Made by a program: the position numbers and the translations under genes
In this document: positions 35,023 through 43,421 of the stretch, piece after piece
Layout of the letters: every line of letters begins with the position of its first letter
Position numbering within the stretch: the stretch's first letter is position 1
DNA from: Mycobacterium barrassiae
GTDB lineage: Bacteria > Actinomycetota > Actinomycetes > Mycobacteriales > Mycobacteriaceae
Direction: 5' to 3'
Assembly (NCBI RefSeq): GCF_025822765.1
Contig: NZ_JACKUK010000029.1
Coordinates: forward strand, 248,001 to 312,000
Length of the DNA stretch: 64,000 nucleotides
The notes under the pieces: model-generated
Told to the model about the DNA's origin: nothing
Seen by the model: the letters and a program-made list of their open reading frames with translations, nothing else
The model's database searches: none

Positions 35023-35688
35023 TTACCCCTCGATGAACGTGACGTTCTCGTCGAGCGGCGCGCGGGCGTTGCGGACGTAGTTGACCGTCGGGTCCTCGTA
35101 GCCGATCGACATGCCGCAGAACAACATGAGTTCCGGCGGAGGGCAGGTCACGGCGTCGACCGACTTGCGGACCTGCGACCACGCCATCTGCGGACAGCTG
35201 TGCAGGCCCTCGGCGCGCAGCAGCAGCATCACGGTCTGCAGATACATCCCGACGTCCGACCATTGGGGCATGCCCAGGTCGCGGTCGATGTAGCAGAACA
35301 GGGCCATGGGCGCGCCGAAGCAGTCCCAGTTCGCGATCGCGGCCCGCGTGCGCGCCTCCCAGTCCTCCCGCGCAACGCCCAGCGCGCTGTAGCGGTCCCT
35401 GCCGAACGCCGAGCGGCGTTCGTTGTACGGAGATTTGAGGTCGGGCGGATACATCACGTACTCGCGGTCATCCCACGGGTCACCGGCGGCCACCCGCTCG
35501 GTGGCGACTTTCTTGAGCTGCTCCAGCGGCTCGCCGGTGACCACGTAGATGTTCCACGGCTGGATGTTGGATCCGGACGGTGACCATGCCGCGGCGTTCA
35601 GCACACGTTCGATCACTTCCCTGGATACGGGTTCGTCGGTGAAGCCTCGCACCGCCCTTCGCGTTGCGACCGCCTCGTAGACGTCCAT
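35023..35688 (-). CDS. Nitroreductase-family FMN oxidoreductase
   Basis: This 221-residue protein has the family start AVATRRAVRGFTDEPVSREV with the FMN-phosphate arginines, followed by AAWSPSGSNIQPWNIYVVTG. The C-terminal part LLLRAEGLHSCPQMAW and the late FCGMSIGYEDP are also typical. It reduces nitro or quinone-like compounds with NAD(P)H. It sits between the AhpD-like and NmrA-like genes on the same strand and may belong to the same stress group. Confidence 0.88.
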   Translation of the reverse strand: MDVYEAVATRRAVRGFTDEPVSREVIERVLNAAAWSPSGSNIQPWNIYVVTGEPLEQLKKVATERVAAGDPWDDREYVMYPPDLKSPYNERRSAFGRDRYSALGVAREDWEARTRAAIANWDCFGAPMALFCYIDRDLGMPQWSDVGMYLQTVMLLLRAEGLHSCPQMAWSQVRKSVDAVTCPPPELMLFCGMSIGYEDPTVNYVRNARAPLDENVTFIEG

Positions 35689-35719
35689 CGCCCTGCCCTT
35701 CTTCTCTTCTCTTGTGTGG

Positions 35720-36475
35720 TTAGGTTCTCGCGACCGCTTCGAGGAGCCAGTCCTCGAGCCTGGTGTCGAACAGCGTGGCGCCTTCGCCGGGGACCAGGGT
35801 GCGCTCCTCGAGTGCGATGCCCCAGTACTTGGACTCGGGGTCGGCGACGACCTCGCGGGTGTCGCCTCGCGCCGTCAACGCGATCCTGATGGCGTCAGGC
35901 AGCCGGAAGGCTTGTGGCCCACCGATTTCGACGATGCCGTTCGCCGGCTCTCCGACCGCTGCTCTCGCGACACCTTCGGCGACATCGGTGCCTGCCATCG
36001 GCTGGAAGTACGCCGGTGGCATCCGTACCGTGTCCCCCTCGGTCGCGGAATCCGCGAGAGTGTTGATGAACTCGAAGAACTGCGTTGCATGCACGATGGT
36101 GAAGGGGATGGACCCTTCGCTGATCAGCTTCTCCTGCAACAGCTTCGCCTCGAAGTAGCCGCTCTGCAGGGCCAGCTGATCGGTGCCGACGACGGACAGC
36201 GCGACATGATGCTGCACTCCGGCGTCCTTCTCGGCGGCGAGCAGGTTGGCCGTCGCCGTGCGGAAGAAGTCCACGGCCGCATCGTCGAGCGTCGGGGAAT
36301 TCGACACGTCGACGACTACCGAGGCGCCGGCCAGTACGTCCGCCAGGCCCTCGCCGGTGAACGTGTTGACGCCGGTCGACGGAGCGGCCGGCACGACGTC
36401 GTGGCCCCGTTCGCTCAAGTTGTGCACGAGCTTGCTGCCCACCATCCCGGTGCCACCGATGACGACGATTCTCAT
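35720..36475 (-). CDS. NmrA-like NAD(P)-binding atypical SDR
   Basis: The product is about 251 residues from the ATG at 36475. The N-terminal dinucleotide-binding motif is VIGGTGMVGSKL. It lacks the classical SDR YxxxK in the usual place, and SGYFEAKLLQEKLI fits an atypical SDR/NmrA layout. Such proteins sense NADP or reduce quinones. It lies 31 bases before the nitroreductase gene and is probably cotranscribed with it. Confidence 0.82.
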   Translation of the reverse strand: MRIVVIGGTGMVGSKLVHNLSERGHDVVPAAPSTGVNTFTGEGLADVLAGASVVVDVSNSPTLDDAAVDFFRTATANLLAAEKDAGVQHHVALSVVGTDQLALQSGYFEAKLLQEKLISEGSIPFTIVHATQFFEFINTLADSATEGDTVRMPPAYFQPMAGTDVAEGVARAAVGEPANGIVEIGGPQAFRLPDAIRIALTARGDTREVVADPESKYWGIALEERTLVPGEGATLFDTRLEDWLLEAVART

Positions 36476-36560
36476 GATGTGCCTTCCTGTTGGTCGATCC
36501 CGTTCGATCCCGTCACACCTATGACCGGGAAGGCGGCGGTTCTGTGACAGGGCGGCGCGT

Positions 36561-37148
36561 TCAGGACACGAGCGGTGCCAGGTGCATCCTGGCGTAGGCC
36601 GCCACCGCATCCTCGTCGGTGACGTCGAGCACCGGGGAGCTGACCTGAACCAGCGATGCGGCCAGCCGGATGTGCAGGTCGGCCACCGCGAGGAGGTCGT
36701 GGTCGGGCATCTTTGCACCCGCCGCACGCAGCGCCTTCGCCATCGCGGTCGACGCGCTGATCAGAAAAGTTCGGGCCTCGTCGAACATTCCGGTCGTCGC
36801 AGTGAAGTCGCCGTCGAGTTGCAGGAACCTGCGCATCACCGGCTCACCGGTGAGCAGCCGGACACCCTCGCGGAACGCCGCGACCGCGGCTTCCTGCGGA
36901 CCGTTGTCGATCGCCACGGTCTGCAGCCGCGCCATCGCGAATTCGAAGGTCTGTCTGCCCAGCTCGGTGATCAGCGCGTCGCGGCTGGGAAAGCGGCGGT
37001 ACAGGGTGCTCCTGCTGACACCGGCTTGGCGGGCGATCACCTCCATGCTCAGCCGGCCGACCCCGACGAGCGCCACCTCTTCGGCGGCGGCCTTCAGGAT
37101 CGCGGCCTCCTGTTGGGTGGGACTGGCGTTGGTGCGTAGCCGTCGCAT
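36561..37148 (-). CDS. TetR family transcriptional regulator
   Basis: This 195-residue protein has a helix-turn-helix region at about residues 12-60 (RLSMEVIARQAGVSRSTLYRRFPS). The C-terminal ligand-binding domain is not diagnostic. It starts 14 bases after the DUF2236 gene and is cotranscribed with it. The 29-base palindrome upstream of that gene is the obvious autoregulatory site. Confidence 0.88.
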   Translation of the reverse strand: MRRLRTNASPTQQEAAILKAAAEEVALVGVGRLSMEVIARQAGVSRSTLYRRFPSRDALITELGRQTFEFAMARLQTVAIDNGPQEAAVAAFREGVRLLTGEPVMRRFLQLDGDFTATTGMFDEARTFLISASTAMAKALRAAGAKMPDHDLLAVADLHIRLAASLVQVSSPVLDVTDEDAVAAYARMHLAPLVS

Positions 37149-37162
37149 CCGGGCAGCCCAGG

Positions 37163-38119
37163 TCAGCCTGCGGGGCAGCCGGGAGGAGGCGCGAACGAAT
37201 CGAGTGCAACCGAGCGATGCACATGCACGAGCTTCTCATATTCGATTCGGTTGCGCGCCAACGGGATCAGCAACAGCCGGTCGGGCAGGACGCGCCAGGC
37301 CAGCTGCAGCATCCGGCAGTACAGCGCGAACTCCAGGTCATGGCGCGGTTCCCACTTGAAACCGGTCAACTCCCGGATTCCGGGATGCAGGATGCCGAAC
37401 GAGCACACCTTGACGACGTGACCTGCGACGGGGCGCAGAACCATCCACGGCGGTGTCAGCACCCGGCGCAACGGTGCGGGCAGCACGACGGTCGGCAGCG
37501 GTAAGCGGGTCAGATCGGCGGTGACACGTTGCAGAAAACTGTTCTCCTGCAGTTCATTCCGCACCATCGTGTCGTAGTAGTCCACGGCGTCGGCGTACGT
37601 GGCTGGCAGTTTCGCGTTCTTCCCGGGCAGTTCCAGCGCGCCGAACGCGTCGAGTAGTTGCTCGTAGGCGAGTTCACGCTCGGCCTCGTTCAGCACGATG
37701 CCCGTACACGGTGTGAAGGAGTTGAGCACCAAGAACATTCCGCTGACCGCGATCCAGTTCCACAGCTTCGGATCGAGCGCGCTGTAGCGCACGTCGGCGA
37801 AGTCTCCGACTCCCTGGCCGTGGACCTCGCGGTGCATCATCTTGAGCCGATCGGCTTCGGCAACACGATCGGCGGCGTCACCCCAAATGGCCAGGAAGGC
37901 CGAAAAGCCGCTGCGCACACCGCGGTCGGCGAAATTGGCCGCAAAGCGCCCGGTCCTGTCCACCGCCGCCGCGACCGGGACCAGGGCGACCTCATCGAAC
38001 GCCGCCGCGCCGAAGAAGCCGCCGAAGACGCTGCCGCTGTGCTTGCGGAATTCCCTGAGGACTTTCGGCCGCACCGATTCGGTGTCGTACGTGGAAGTTG
38101 TCTCGGCAGTTGCGACCAT
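37163..38119 (-). CDS. DUF2236/MpaB-type oxygenase-like protein
   Basis: The product is about 318 residues from the ATG at 38119. It belongs to the MpaB/Lcp-like family (DUF2236): MMHREVHGQG with a heme-ligand-type histidine, followed by ARG/GIVLNEAERELAYEQLLDAFGAL and a helical C-terminus. Related proteins are heme-dependent oxygenases that cleave isoprenoid chains, but many mycobacterial members have no known substrate. It is the first gene of the operon with the TetR gene. Confidence 0.8.
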   Translation of the reverse strand: MVATAETTSTYDTESVRPKVLREFRKHSGSVFGGFFGAAAFDEVALVPVAAAVDRTGRFAANFADRGVRSGFSAFLAIWGDAADRVAEADRLKMMHREVHGQGVGDFADVRYSALDPKLWNWIAVSGMFLVLNSFTPCTGIVLNEAERELAYEQLLDAFGALELPGKNAKLPATYADAVDYYDTMVRNELQENSFLQRVTADLTRLPLPTVVLPAPLRRVLTPPWMVLRPVAGHVVKVCSFGILHPGIRELTGFKWEPRHDLEFALYCRMLQLAWRVLPDRLLLIPLARNRIEYEKLVHVHRSVALDSFAPPPGCPAG

Positions 38120-38139
38120 TTGGCCCTCCGATGCGCGGC

Positions 38140-38168
38140 TTGACACAAAGGCTAGCTCTTTGTGTCAA
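38140..38168. promoter_or_regulatory. Palindromic TetR operator
   Basis: TTGACACAAAG (38140-38150) and CTTTGTGTCAA (38158-38168) are perfect 11-base inverted repeats around GCTAGCT. The site lies 21 to 49 bases before the DUF2236 start, where a repressor would block the promoter. The TetR encoded two genes along the operon is the likely binder. Confidence 0.75.
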
Positions 38169-38197
38169 CATGTCAATGGTCCGTCACCAGACGCGCG

Positions 38198-39367
38198 CTA
38201 CGGCTCGAGCGTCACCACCGTGATGTCCGGCGGCGCCCCGATCCGCACCGGCGGACCCCAGAGCCCGGCACCTCTGGTGACGTACAGCTGGGTGTCGTCG
38301 ACGGTCGACAGGCCGGCCAGCGACGGCTGCACCATCCTGACGACGTAGTGGAACGGCCATATCTGACCGCCATGGGTGTGCCCGGACAGCTGCAGATCCA
38401 CGCCGCGGGCGGCGGCTTGCGACACCAGCACCGGTTGGTGCGCCAGCAGGATCGTCGGACGGGACCCGTCCACCCCGTCCAGCGCGCGGTCGAAATCGGG
38501 CGGGTCGTCGCGTCTGCGCCCGGCGATGTCGGTGACGCCTGCGAGATCGAACGCCGCGCCACCCCGCCGGATCACGGTGTTCTCGTTGCGCAGCGGGTGC
38601 ACGCCCAACCTGTCCAGTTCGGTCAGCCAGGCGTCGGTGTCGTCGTTGAAGTACTCGTGGTTGCCGGTGACGAAGAACGCCCCCTCGGGAGCGACCAGGT
38701 CCCGCAGCGGTGCGGCTGCGGAGCCGAGTTCGGCGACCGTGCCGTCCACGAGGTCACCCACGATCGCCACCAGGTCCGGCTTCGCCCCGTTGATGATGTC
38801 GACGATGCGCTCGGTGTGCGCGCGGCCGGCCAGCGGCCCGAGATGAATGTCGGACACCAGCGCGATGCGAAAGCCTCCGAACGCGGGATCCAGCCTGCGC
38901 AGGCGCACCGGAACCTGAAGCAGGGCGGGCGGTCCCATGCCGGTCGCGGCGCCGACACCGACCAGGCCCACCGACGCGGCTCCGGCCGCCACCGCGCTGG
39001 CGCGGGCGAGGAACATCCTGCGGTTCAACGCCGGTGGCGGTGCGTCGTCGACGGCGGTTGTCTCTTTCGGTTGCCGCTTGACCCAACCGCGCAACGCGAG
39101 TCGAACCGGTTCCAGCACGAGCAGCGTCAGGAACAGGTAGACGAGCAGACCCAGCCACACCAGGCCCGGCCACGCGTACCAGGCCGACCCGCGCACACCG
39201 GTGACGCGCGGCATGACGACCGCCGCGATTAGCAGGACCGCGAGGCCGAGGAGCATGGCCGTGAAGACCCATCTGGTGCGTCCCGGCCGGGTGGTGTCCT
39301 TGATCAACCGCTTCCACACGTAGGCGTTCATCAGCGCCAGAACCGTGGCCAGCAAGACGAAGAACAT
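38198..39367 (-). CDS. Membrane-anchored calcineurin-like metallophosphoesterase
   Basis: The product is about 389 residues from the ATG at 39367 (MFFVLL); an upstream in-frame start would run through the rifamycin-associated element. There are four N-terminal membrane helices (about 1-130), then a further hydrophobic segment near 170 and a phosphoesterase domain. The metal sites are visible as SDIHLGP, GDLVDG, GNHEYF and GHTHGG. The active site faces outward or inward depending on topology that I cannot settle. Substrate unknown. Confidence 0.88.
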   Translation of the reverse strand: MFFVLLATVLALMNAYVWKRLIKDTTRPGRTRWVFTAMLLGLAVLLIAAVVMPRVTGVRGSAWYAWPGLVWLGLLVYLFLTLLVLEPVRLALRGWVKRQPKETTAVDDAPPPALNRRMFLARASAVAAGAASVGLVGVGAATGMGPPALLQVPVRLRRLDPAFGGFRIALVSDIHLGPLAGRAHTERIVDIINGAKPDLVAIVGDLVDGTVAELGSAAAPLRDLVAPEGAFFVTGNHEYFNDDTDAWLTELDRLGVHPLRNENTVIRRGGAAFDLAGVTDIAGRRRDDPPDFDRALDGVDGSRPTILLAHQPVLVSQAAARGVDLQLSGHTHGGQIWPFHYVVRMVQPSLAGLSTVDDTQLYVTRGAGLWGPPVRIGAPPDITVVTLEP

Positions 39368-39491
39368 TGGCGCCAGCTTATGCAGACCGGCGATTCTTTG
39401 GATCGGGTAAGGAGACAGCCAATGCGTTGGCGTCATCCAGAGACCAGAATGGAAGGCGAACCCCTTCCACCTCCAACGTATAGCGGGTACC

Positions 39492-39511
39492 GGGGCTTGC
39501 GGCAAGGCCCC
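39492..39511 (+). promoter_or_regulatory. Rifamycin-associated element (RAE) of helR
   Basis: The sequence GGGGCTTGCGGCAAGGCCCC is the inverted repeat known as the RAE, which marks rifamycin-inducible genes in actinobacteria. It ends 50 bases upstream of the helR start codon. It also sits in the divergent promoter region of the metallophosphoesterase gene. Confidence 0.85.
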
Positions 39512-39561
39512 GGTCATGCCGCACAATCTGTCGCCTAGGTCCGAACGGCAATTGGGGGCGT

Positions 39562-41760
39562 GTGTCAACTCAGGACTACGACGACGAACTGCAATCAGAG
39601 CAGAGCTATGTGGACGGGCTGTATGCCCGACTCGACGCCGAGCGCGCACGGGTCAAGGCCAAATACAGCGCCGCGTTGAGCGGTCCGATCGACCGCATGG
39701 ACGGCGGCACCCTGGTGGCGCGCGACGTCGAGGTGCGCGCGCTGGCCAAACAGGCCGCGCGGCTGGACGTGGCCGACAGCGGACTGTGCTTCGGCCGGCT
39801 CGACAGCGTCACCGGCCAGCGGTTGTACATCGGCCGCATCGGCATCCTCGATGACGACAACGAATACGAGCCGCTGCTGCTGGATTGGCGTGCACCCGCC
39901 GCCCGCGCGTTCTACGTCGCGACCGCCGCGCATCCGGAGAACATGCGCCGACGCCGCCAATTCCTCAGCCGCGGCCGACGGATCGTCGACTACACCGACG
40001 AGGTCCTGGGCCGGCCCACCGGCGACGAACGCGGGGACGCCGCGCTGCTGGCCGCGGTCAACGCGCCGCGCGGGGAGGGCATGCGGGACATCGTCGCGAC
40101 GATCCAGGCCGAGCAGGACGAGATCATCCGGCTCGACCACCCCGGCGTGCTGGTGATCGAAGGCGGGCCCGGCACCGGCAAGACCGTGGTGGCGCTGCAC
40201 CGCGTCGCGTACCTGCTCTACACCCAGCGCAAGCAGATGGAACGCCACGGCGTCCTCGTGGTCGGGCCCAACGCGGCGTTCCTGAACCACATCGGCCGCG
40301 TGCTCCCCTCGCTTGGCGAGTCCGACGTCGTGTTCATGACCGTCGGCGACCTCGTGCCGGGACTGCACGTCAGCGCCGAGGACTCCGACGAGGTGGCGCG
40401 GGTCAAGGGCTCGTTGAAGATGCTCGACGTGCTGGCGGCCGCGATCGCCGATCGGCAACGGCTGCCGAAGGATCCGGTGCCGATCGAGCTGTCAGACGTC
40501 ACGGTGCGCATCGACGCCGAAACCGCCGAGTGGGCGCGCGACGAGGCGCGCTCGAGCGGGCGACCACACAACGAGGCGCGCGAGGTGTTCACGGAGATCA
40601 TCACGTACGTCCTGACCGAGCGGGCGATCGCGCGGATCGGCAAGGGCTGGCTGAGCCGCGACGATCGCGACGCCTGGGAACAGCTGCGCACGAGCCTGAT
40701 CGACGAGCTCGCCGACCACGCCGCGTTCGCCGCCGCACTCGACGAGCTCTGGCCGATCCTCACGCCGCAGACCCTGCTCGCCGAGCTCTACGAGTCACCC
40801 GAGCGGTTACGTGCCGCGCACGCCGACCCGGTGCTGTACCGCGCCGACGGCCAGGCGTGGACCGTCTCCGACGTCCCGCTGCTCGACGAGTTGGTTGACC
40901 TGCTGGGCCGTGACAAACCGGCCGACGATGCGGCCGCACGGGAACGCAACGCGGAGGCCGCGTACGCCGCAGGCGTCCTGGACCTGCTGGTCAGTCGCGA
41001 GGACCTGATGGACGACGAGGACCACCTGCTGGCTCAGGACCTCCTCTACGCCGAGGATCTGGCCGAGCGCTTCATCGAGCGCGATACCCGTGAACTCGTC
41101 GAACGTGCTGCCGCAGACCGGGATTGGACGTACCGGCACGTCGTGGTCGATGAGGCGCAGGAGCTCTCGGAGATGGACTGGCGGGTGCTGATGCGACGCT
41201 GCCCCAGCAAGTCCTTCACCGTGGTCGGCGATCTGGCCCAGCGCCGCTCGGCCGCGGGTGCGACGTCTTGGGACTCGATGCTCGAGCCGTATGTGTCGGG
41301 GCGGTGGGTCTACCGCTCACTGTCGGTGAACTACCGAACGCCTGCGGAGATCATGGACGTCGCCGCCGCGCTGCTCGCGGAGTTCGCCCCCGACATCCGG
41401 CCGCCGGAATCGGTCCGCGCATCCGGAGTGCCGCCGTGGTCGCGCCAGGTCACCGATGACGAATTACCTTCCGCTATCCAGGAATTCGTCGATGACGAGG
41501 CGCAGCGCGAAGGTACCAGCGTGGTGATCGGGCCACCGGATGTTCCCGGTGCGGTGCCGCCGTCGCAGACGAAGGGCCTGGAATTCGACGCCGTGCTGGT
41601 GGTGGATCCGGACCGGATCCTCGCCGCGGGGCCGCGCGGGGCGGCCGAGCTGTACGTCGCACTGACGCGCGCCACGCAGCGCCTTGGCATCCTGCACCGC
41701 GCTCCCTTGCCGACCGCGCTGACCGGACTCGTCCGATCTCGTGAGGCTCTGGCGAAATAG
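39562..41760 (+). CDS. helR: HelR/HelD-type RNA polymerase recycling factor
   Basis: This 732-residue SF1 helicase-like protein has a GTG start. Walker A is GGPGTGKT at 201-208 and Walker B is VVVDEAQE at 527-534. An N-terminal coiled-coil arm (about 1-50) and an acidic insertion (MDDEDHLLAQDLLYAED, near 483-499) fit the HelD clade that enters the RNA polymerase channels. HelR proteins release rifamycin-bound polymerase and give resistance. The upstream RAE strongly supports HelR rather than housekeeping HelD. Confidence 0.9.
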   Translation: MSTQDYDDELQSEQSYVDGLYARLDAERARVKAKYSAALSGPIDRMDGGTLVARDVEVRALAKQAARLDVADSGLCFGRLDSVTGQRLYIGRIGILDDDNEYEPLLLDWRAPAARAFYVATAAHPENMRRRRQFLSRGRRIVDYTDEVLGRPTGDERGDAALLAAVNAPRGEGMRDIVATIQAEQDEIIRLDHPGVLVIEGGPGTGKTVVALHRVAYLLYTQRKQMERHGVLVVGPNAAFLNHIGRVLPSLGESDVVFMTVGDLVPGLHVSAEDSDEVARVKGSLKMLDVLAAAIADRQRLPKDPVPIELSDVTVRIDAETAEWARDEARSSGRPHNEAREVFTEIITYVLTERAIARIGKGWLSRDDRDAWEQLRTSLIDELADHAAFAAALDELWPILTPQTLLAELYESPERLRAAHADPVLYRADGQAWTVSDVPLLDELVDLLGRDKPADDAAARERNAEAAYAAGVLDLLVSREDLMDDEDHLLAQDLLYAEDLAERFIERDTRELVERAAADRDWTYRHVVVDEAQELSEMDWRVLMRRCPSKSFTVVGDLAQRRSAAGATSWDSMLEPYVSGRWVYRSLSVNYRTPAEIMDVAAALLAEFAPDIRPPESVRASGVPPWSRQVTDDELPSAIQEFVDDEAQREGTSVVIGPPDVPGAVPPSQTKGLEFDAVLVVDPDRILAAGPRGAAELYVALTRATQRLGILHRAPLPTALTGLVRSREALAK

Positions 41761-41789
41761 CTGCCGCGCCATCCTGGTTGTGCTCGAAC

Positions 41790-42146
41790 ATGAGCGACCT
41801 CAAAGGTGACCTCTCGCAGTTCGGACCCAATGCCCCCGGATACGCGTGGACCCTGGCCGACGACGTTGCCCCGATTCCGGTGTTCCCCGGCATCACCGTC
41901 AAGCCGTTGTGGGAGGGCGACAACGGTGCCAAGGCCTTCATCACCGAGCTCGAACCGGGTGCGGTGTGGGGCACGGAAGACCACCACGGTCCCGGTCCGG
42001 AGGAGGTCTTCGTGGTGTCAGGCGTGCTGAACGACGGGGTGCAGGACTACCCGGCCGGCACCTTCCTGCACGCACCTGCCGGTTCGTGGCATGTTCCGCA
42101 GTCGGTCACCGGCTGCGTGCTGTTCGTCTTCTACCCCGAAGGCTGA
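41790..42146 (+). CDS. Cupin-domain protein (ChrR-like)
   Basis: The product is about 118 residues from the ATG at 41790. A single cupin barrel is shown by GAVWGTEDHHGPGPEEVFVVSGV and the second motif PAGTFLHAPAGSWHVPQS, with conserved His and Glu metal ligands. It resembles ChrR-type cupins. Function unknown. It ends 19 bases before the convergent NUDIX gene. Confidence 0.8.
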   Translation: MSDLKGDLSQFGPNAPGYAWTLADDVAPIPVFPGITVKPLWEGDNGAKAFITELEPGAVWGTEDHHGPGPEEVFVVSGVLNDGVQDYPAGTFLHAPAGSWHVPQSVTGCVLFVFYPEG

Positions 42147-42165
42147 GAGCGCTACTTCAGTCCCG

Positions 42166-42882
42166 CTACTTCCACGCGAAGACGGGCTGTTCGAGCTCGT
42201 CGACCGGATCGTGGCGGCCCTCCAGGCCCAGCCATCGCAGCTGCAGCAGCACCGCACCGGTGGGTGCGTGGATCAGGTCGTTGCCCAGCGGGATCTGCAC
42301 GACGGGGCGCGGGCTCTCCGGGATGGTGATGAAGCGCGGCGAATCGTCGCGCTGAAGTTGATGCAGCCCGACGCGGTAGACCGCCACCACCTCCTCGGGT
42401 GCGGGGCGTAAGTCGAGCCGTCCGCCACCCCAGATCACCACCGGGGTGATCACGTAACCGGACCGCGTCGGGTAATCGTCGAGGAAGCCCAGCACGGTCG
42501 AGTGGGGCAGCGTCACGCCCACCTCCTCGTCCAGTTCGCGCAGCGCCGCGTCGACGGCGTCCTCGCCGGGATCGAGCCGGCCACCGGGCAACGCCCACTG
42601 CGCCGCGTGCGACGAGAGCCGTGATGCCCTGCGGCACAACAGAAATGCGGCGCCGCCCGAAACGTCGACCATGCGGCCGTCCAGGTTCCCGGGCATCGGC
42701 CGGCCGTCGATCCAGTCGTCGACCGGCGCGGGGTCGACGCGATCCTCCCCCAGCACCGAGTCGACGAGGACCACGGCGACGGCGGCGTGCCGTTTGGTCG
42801 GGTCGGTCACGGTACGGCGATCGTGCCGCGCGAGATGGGCGCGGACGCGTTCCCGGAGCGCCTCGTCGTAGCTGACAGTCAC
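42166..42882 (-). CDS. NUDIX hydrolase
   Basis: This 238-residue protein has a complete Nudix box, GGRLDPGEDAVDAALRELDE then EVGV (G-x5-E-x7-REUxEExGU). A CoA-diphosphatase-like arrangement is possible because the flanking sequence SSHAAQWALPGG resembles that group. It hydrolyses a nucleoside-diphosphate-linked compound, not further defined. Divergent from the MarR gene; the palindromes at 42931-42951 lie between them. Confidence 0.85.
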   Translation of the reverse strand: MTVSYDEALRERVRAHLARHDRRTVTDPTKRHAAVAVVLVDSVLGEDRVDPAPVDDWIDGRPMPGNLDGRMVDVSGGAAFLLCRRASRLSSHAAQWALPGGRLDPGEDAVDAALRELDEEVGVTLPHSTVLGFLDDYPTRSGYVITPVVIWGGGRLDLRPAPEEVVAVYRVGLHQLQRDDSPRFITIPESPRPVVQIPLGNDLIHAPTGAVLLQLRWLGLEGRHDPVDELEQPVFAWK

Positions 42883-42930
42883 CGCCTGACCATATGCAGG
42901 CGGGGGCGGTCCCCCGCCGCCTGGGCGGGA

Positions 42931-42951
42931 TACATGTATGTGCTATGCATA
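42931..42951. promoter_or_regulatory. Paired 8-base palindromes before the MarR gene
   Basis: TACATGTA (42931-42938) and TATGCATA (42944-42951) are both perfect palindromes with centres 13 bases apart. They lie in the NUDIX/MarR divergent region and are candidate MarR operators. The region is locally AT-rich. Confidence 0.5.
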
Positions 42952-42956
42952 TATGC

Positions 42957-43421
42957 GTGCCGCACTCGCGCTACGACCAACTCGACGAATTGCTGACGCG
43001 CCTTCATGTCGCGCGCCAGCGGCCGAATTGGCGGCGCCGGCTCCTCGACGGCGCCGACCCCGTCACCAGCGTTTCCACGCTGCGGGTGCTGCGGGCGGTC
43101 GAGCAATCCCAGCAGGCCGGCGACGGGGCATCCATCAGCGACGTCGCCGACTACATGGCCGTCGAGCACTCCACGGCCAGTCGCACCGTCGCGGGTGTCG
43201 TCGCCGCAGGCCTGCTGACCAAGGCGTTCGCGGCCGACGACCAGCGGCGCTGCGTGCTGGTGCTGACCGACGTGGGGCGCAAGACCCTCGCGACGGTGAC
43301 CGACCGTCGGCGTGAGCTCGTCGCCGAGACCATCGCCGACTGGGCCGACGCCGACGTCGACGCGCTCGTGGCCCTGTTGGAGCGACTGACCGAACGATTC
43401 GAATCCGCGGCGGCCCAATGA
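42957..43421 (+). CDS. MarR family transcriptional regulator
   Basis: The product is about 154 residues from the GTG at 42957. An ATG at 42945 is in frame, but it falls inside a palindrome that looks like the operator. The winged helix is visible as SISDVADYMAVEHSTASRTVAGVVAAGLLTK and the wing as DDQRRCVLVLTDVGRKTL. The MFS gene begins inside its stop (ATGA), so it probably represses an exporter operon that includes the next two genes. Confidence 0.85.
   Translation: MPHSRYDQLDELLTRLHVARQRPNWRRRLLDGADPVTSVSTLRVLRAVEQSQQAGDGASISDVADYMAVEHSTASRTVAGVVAAGLLTKAFAADDQRRCVLVLTDVGRKTLATVTDRRRELVAETIADWADADVDALVALLERLTERFESAAAQ

Noticed and set aside
39368-39649. Longer N-terminus for the metallophosphoesterase
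   Set aside because: It would cross the rifamycin-associated element and lacks the expected membrane start; MFFVLL at 39367 fits the family.
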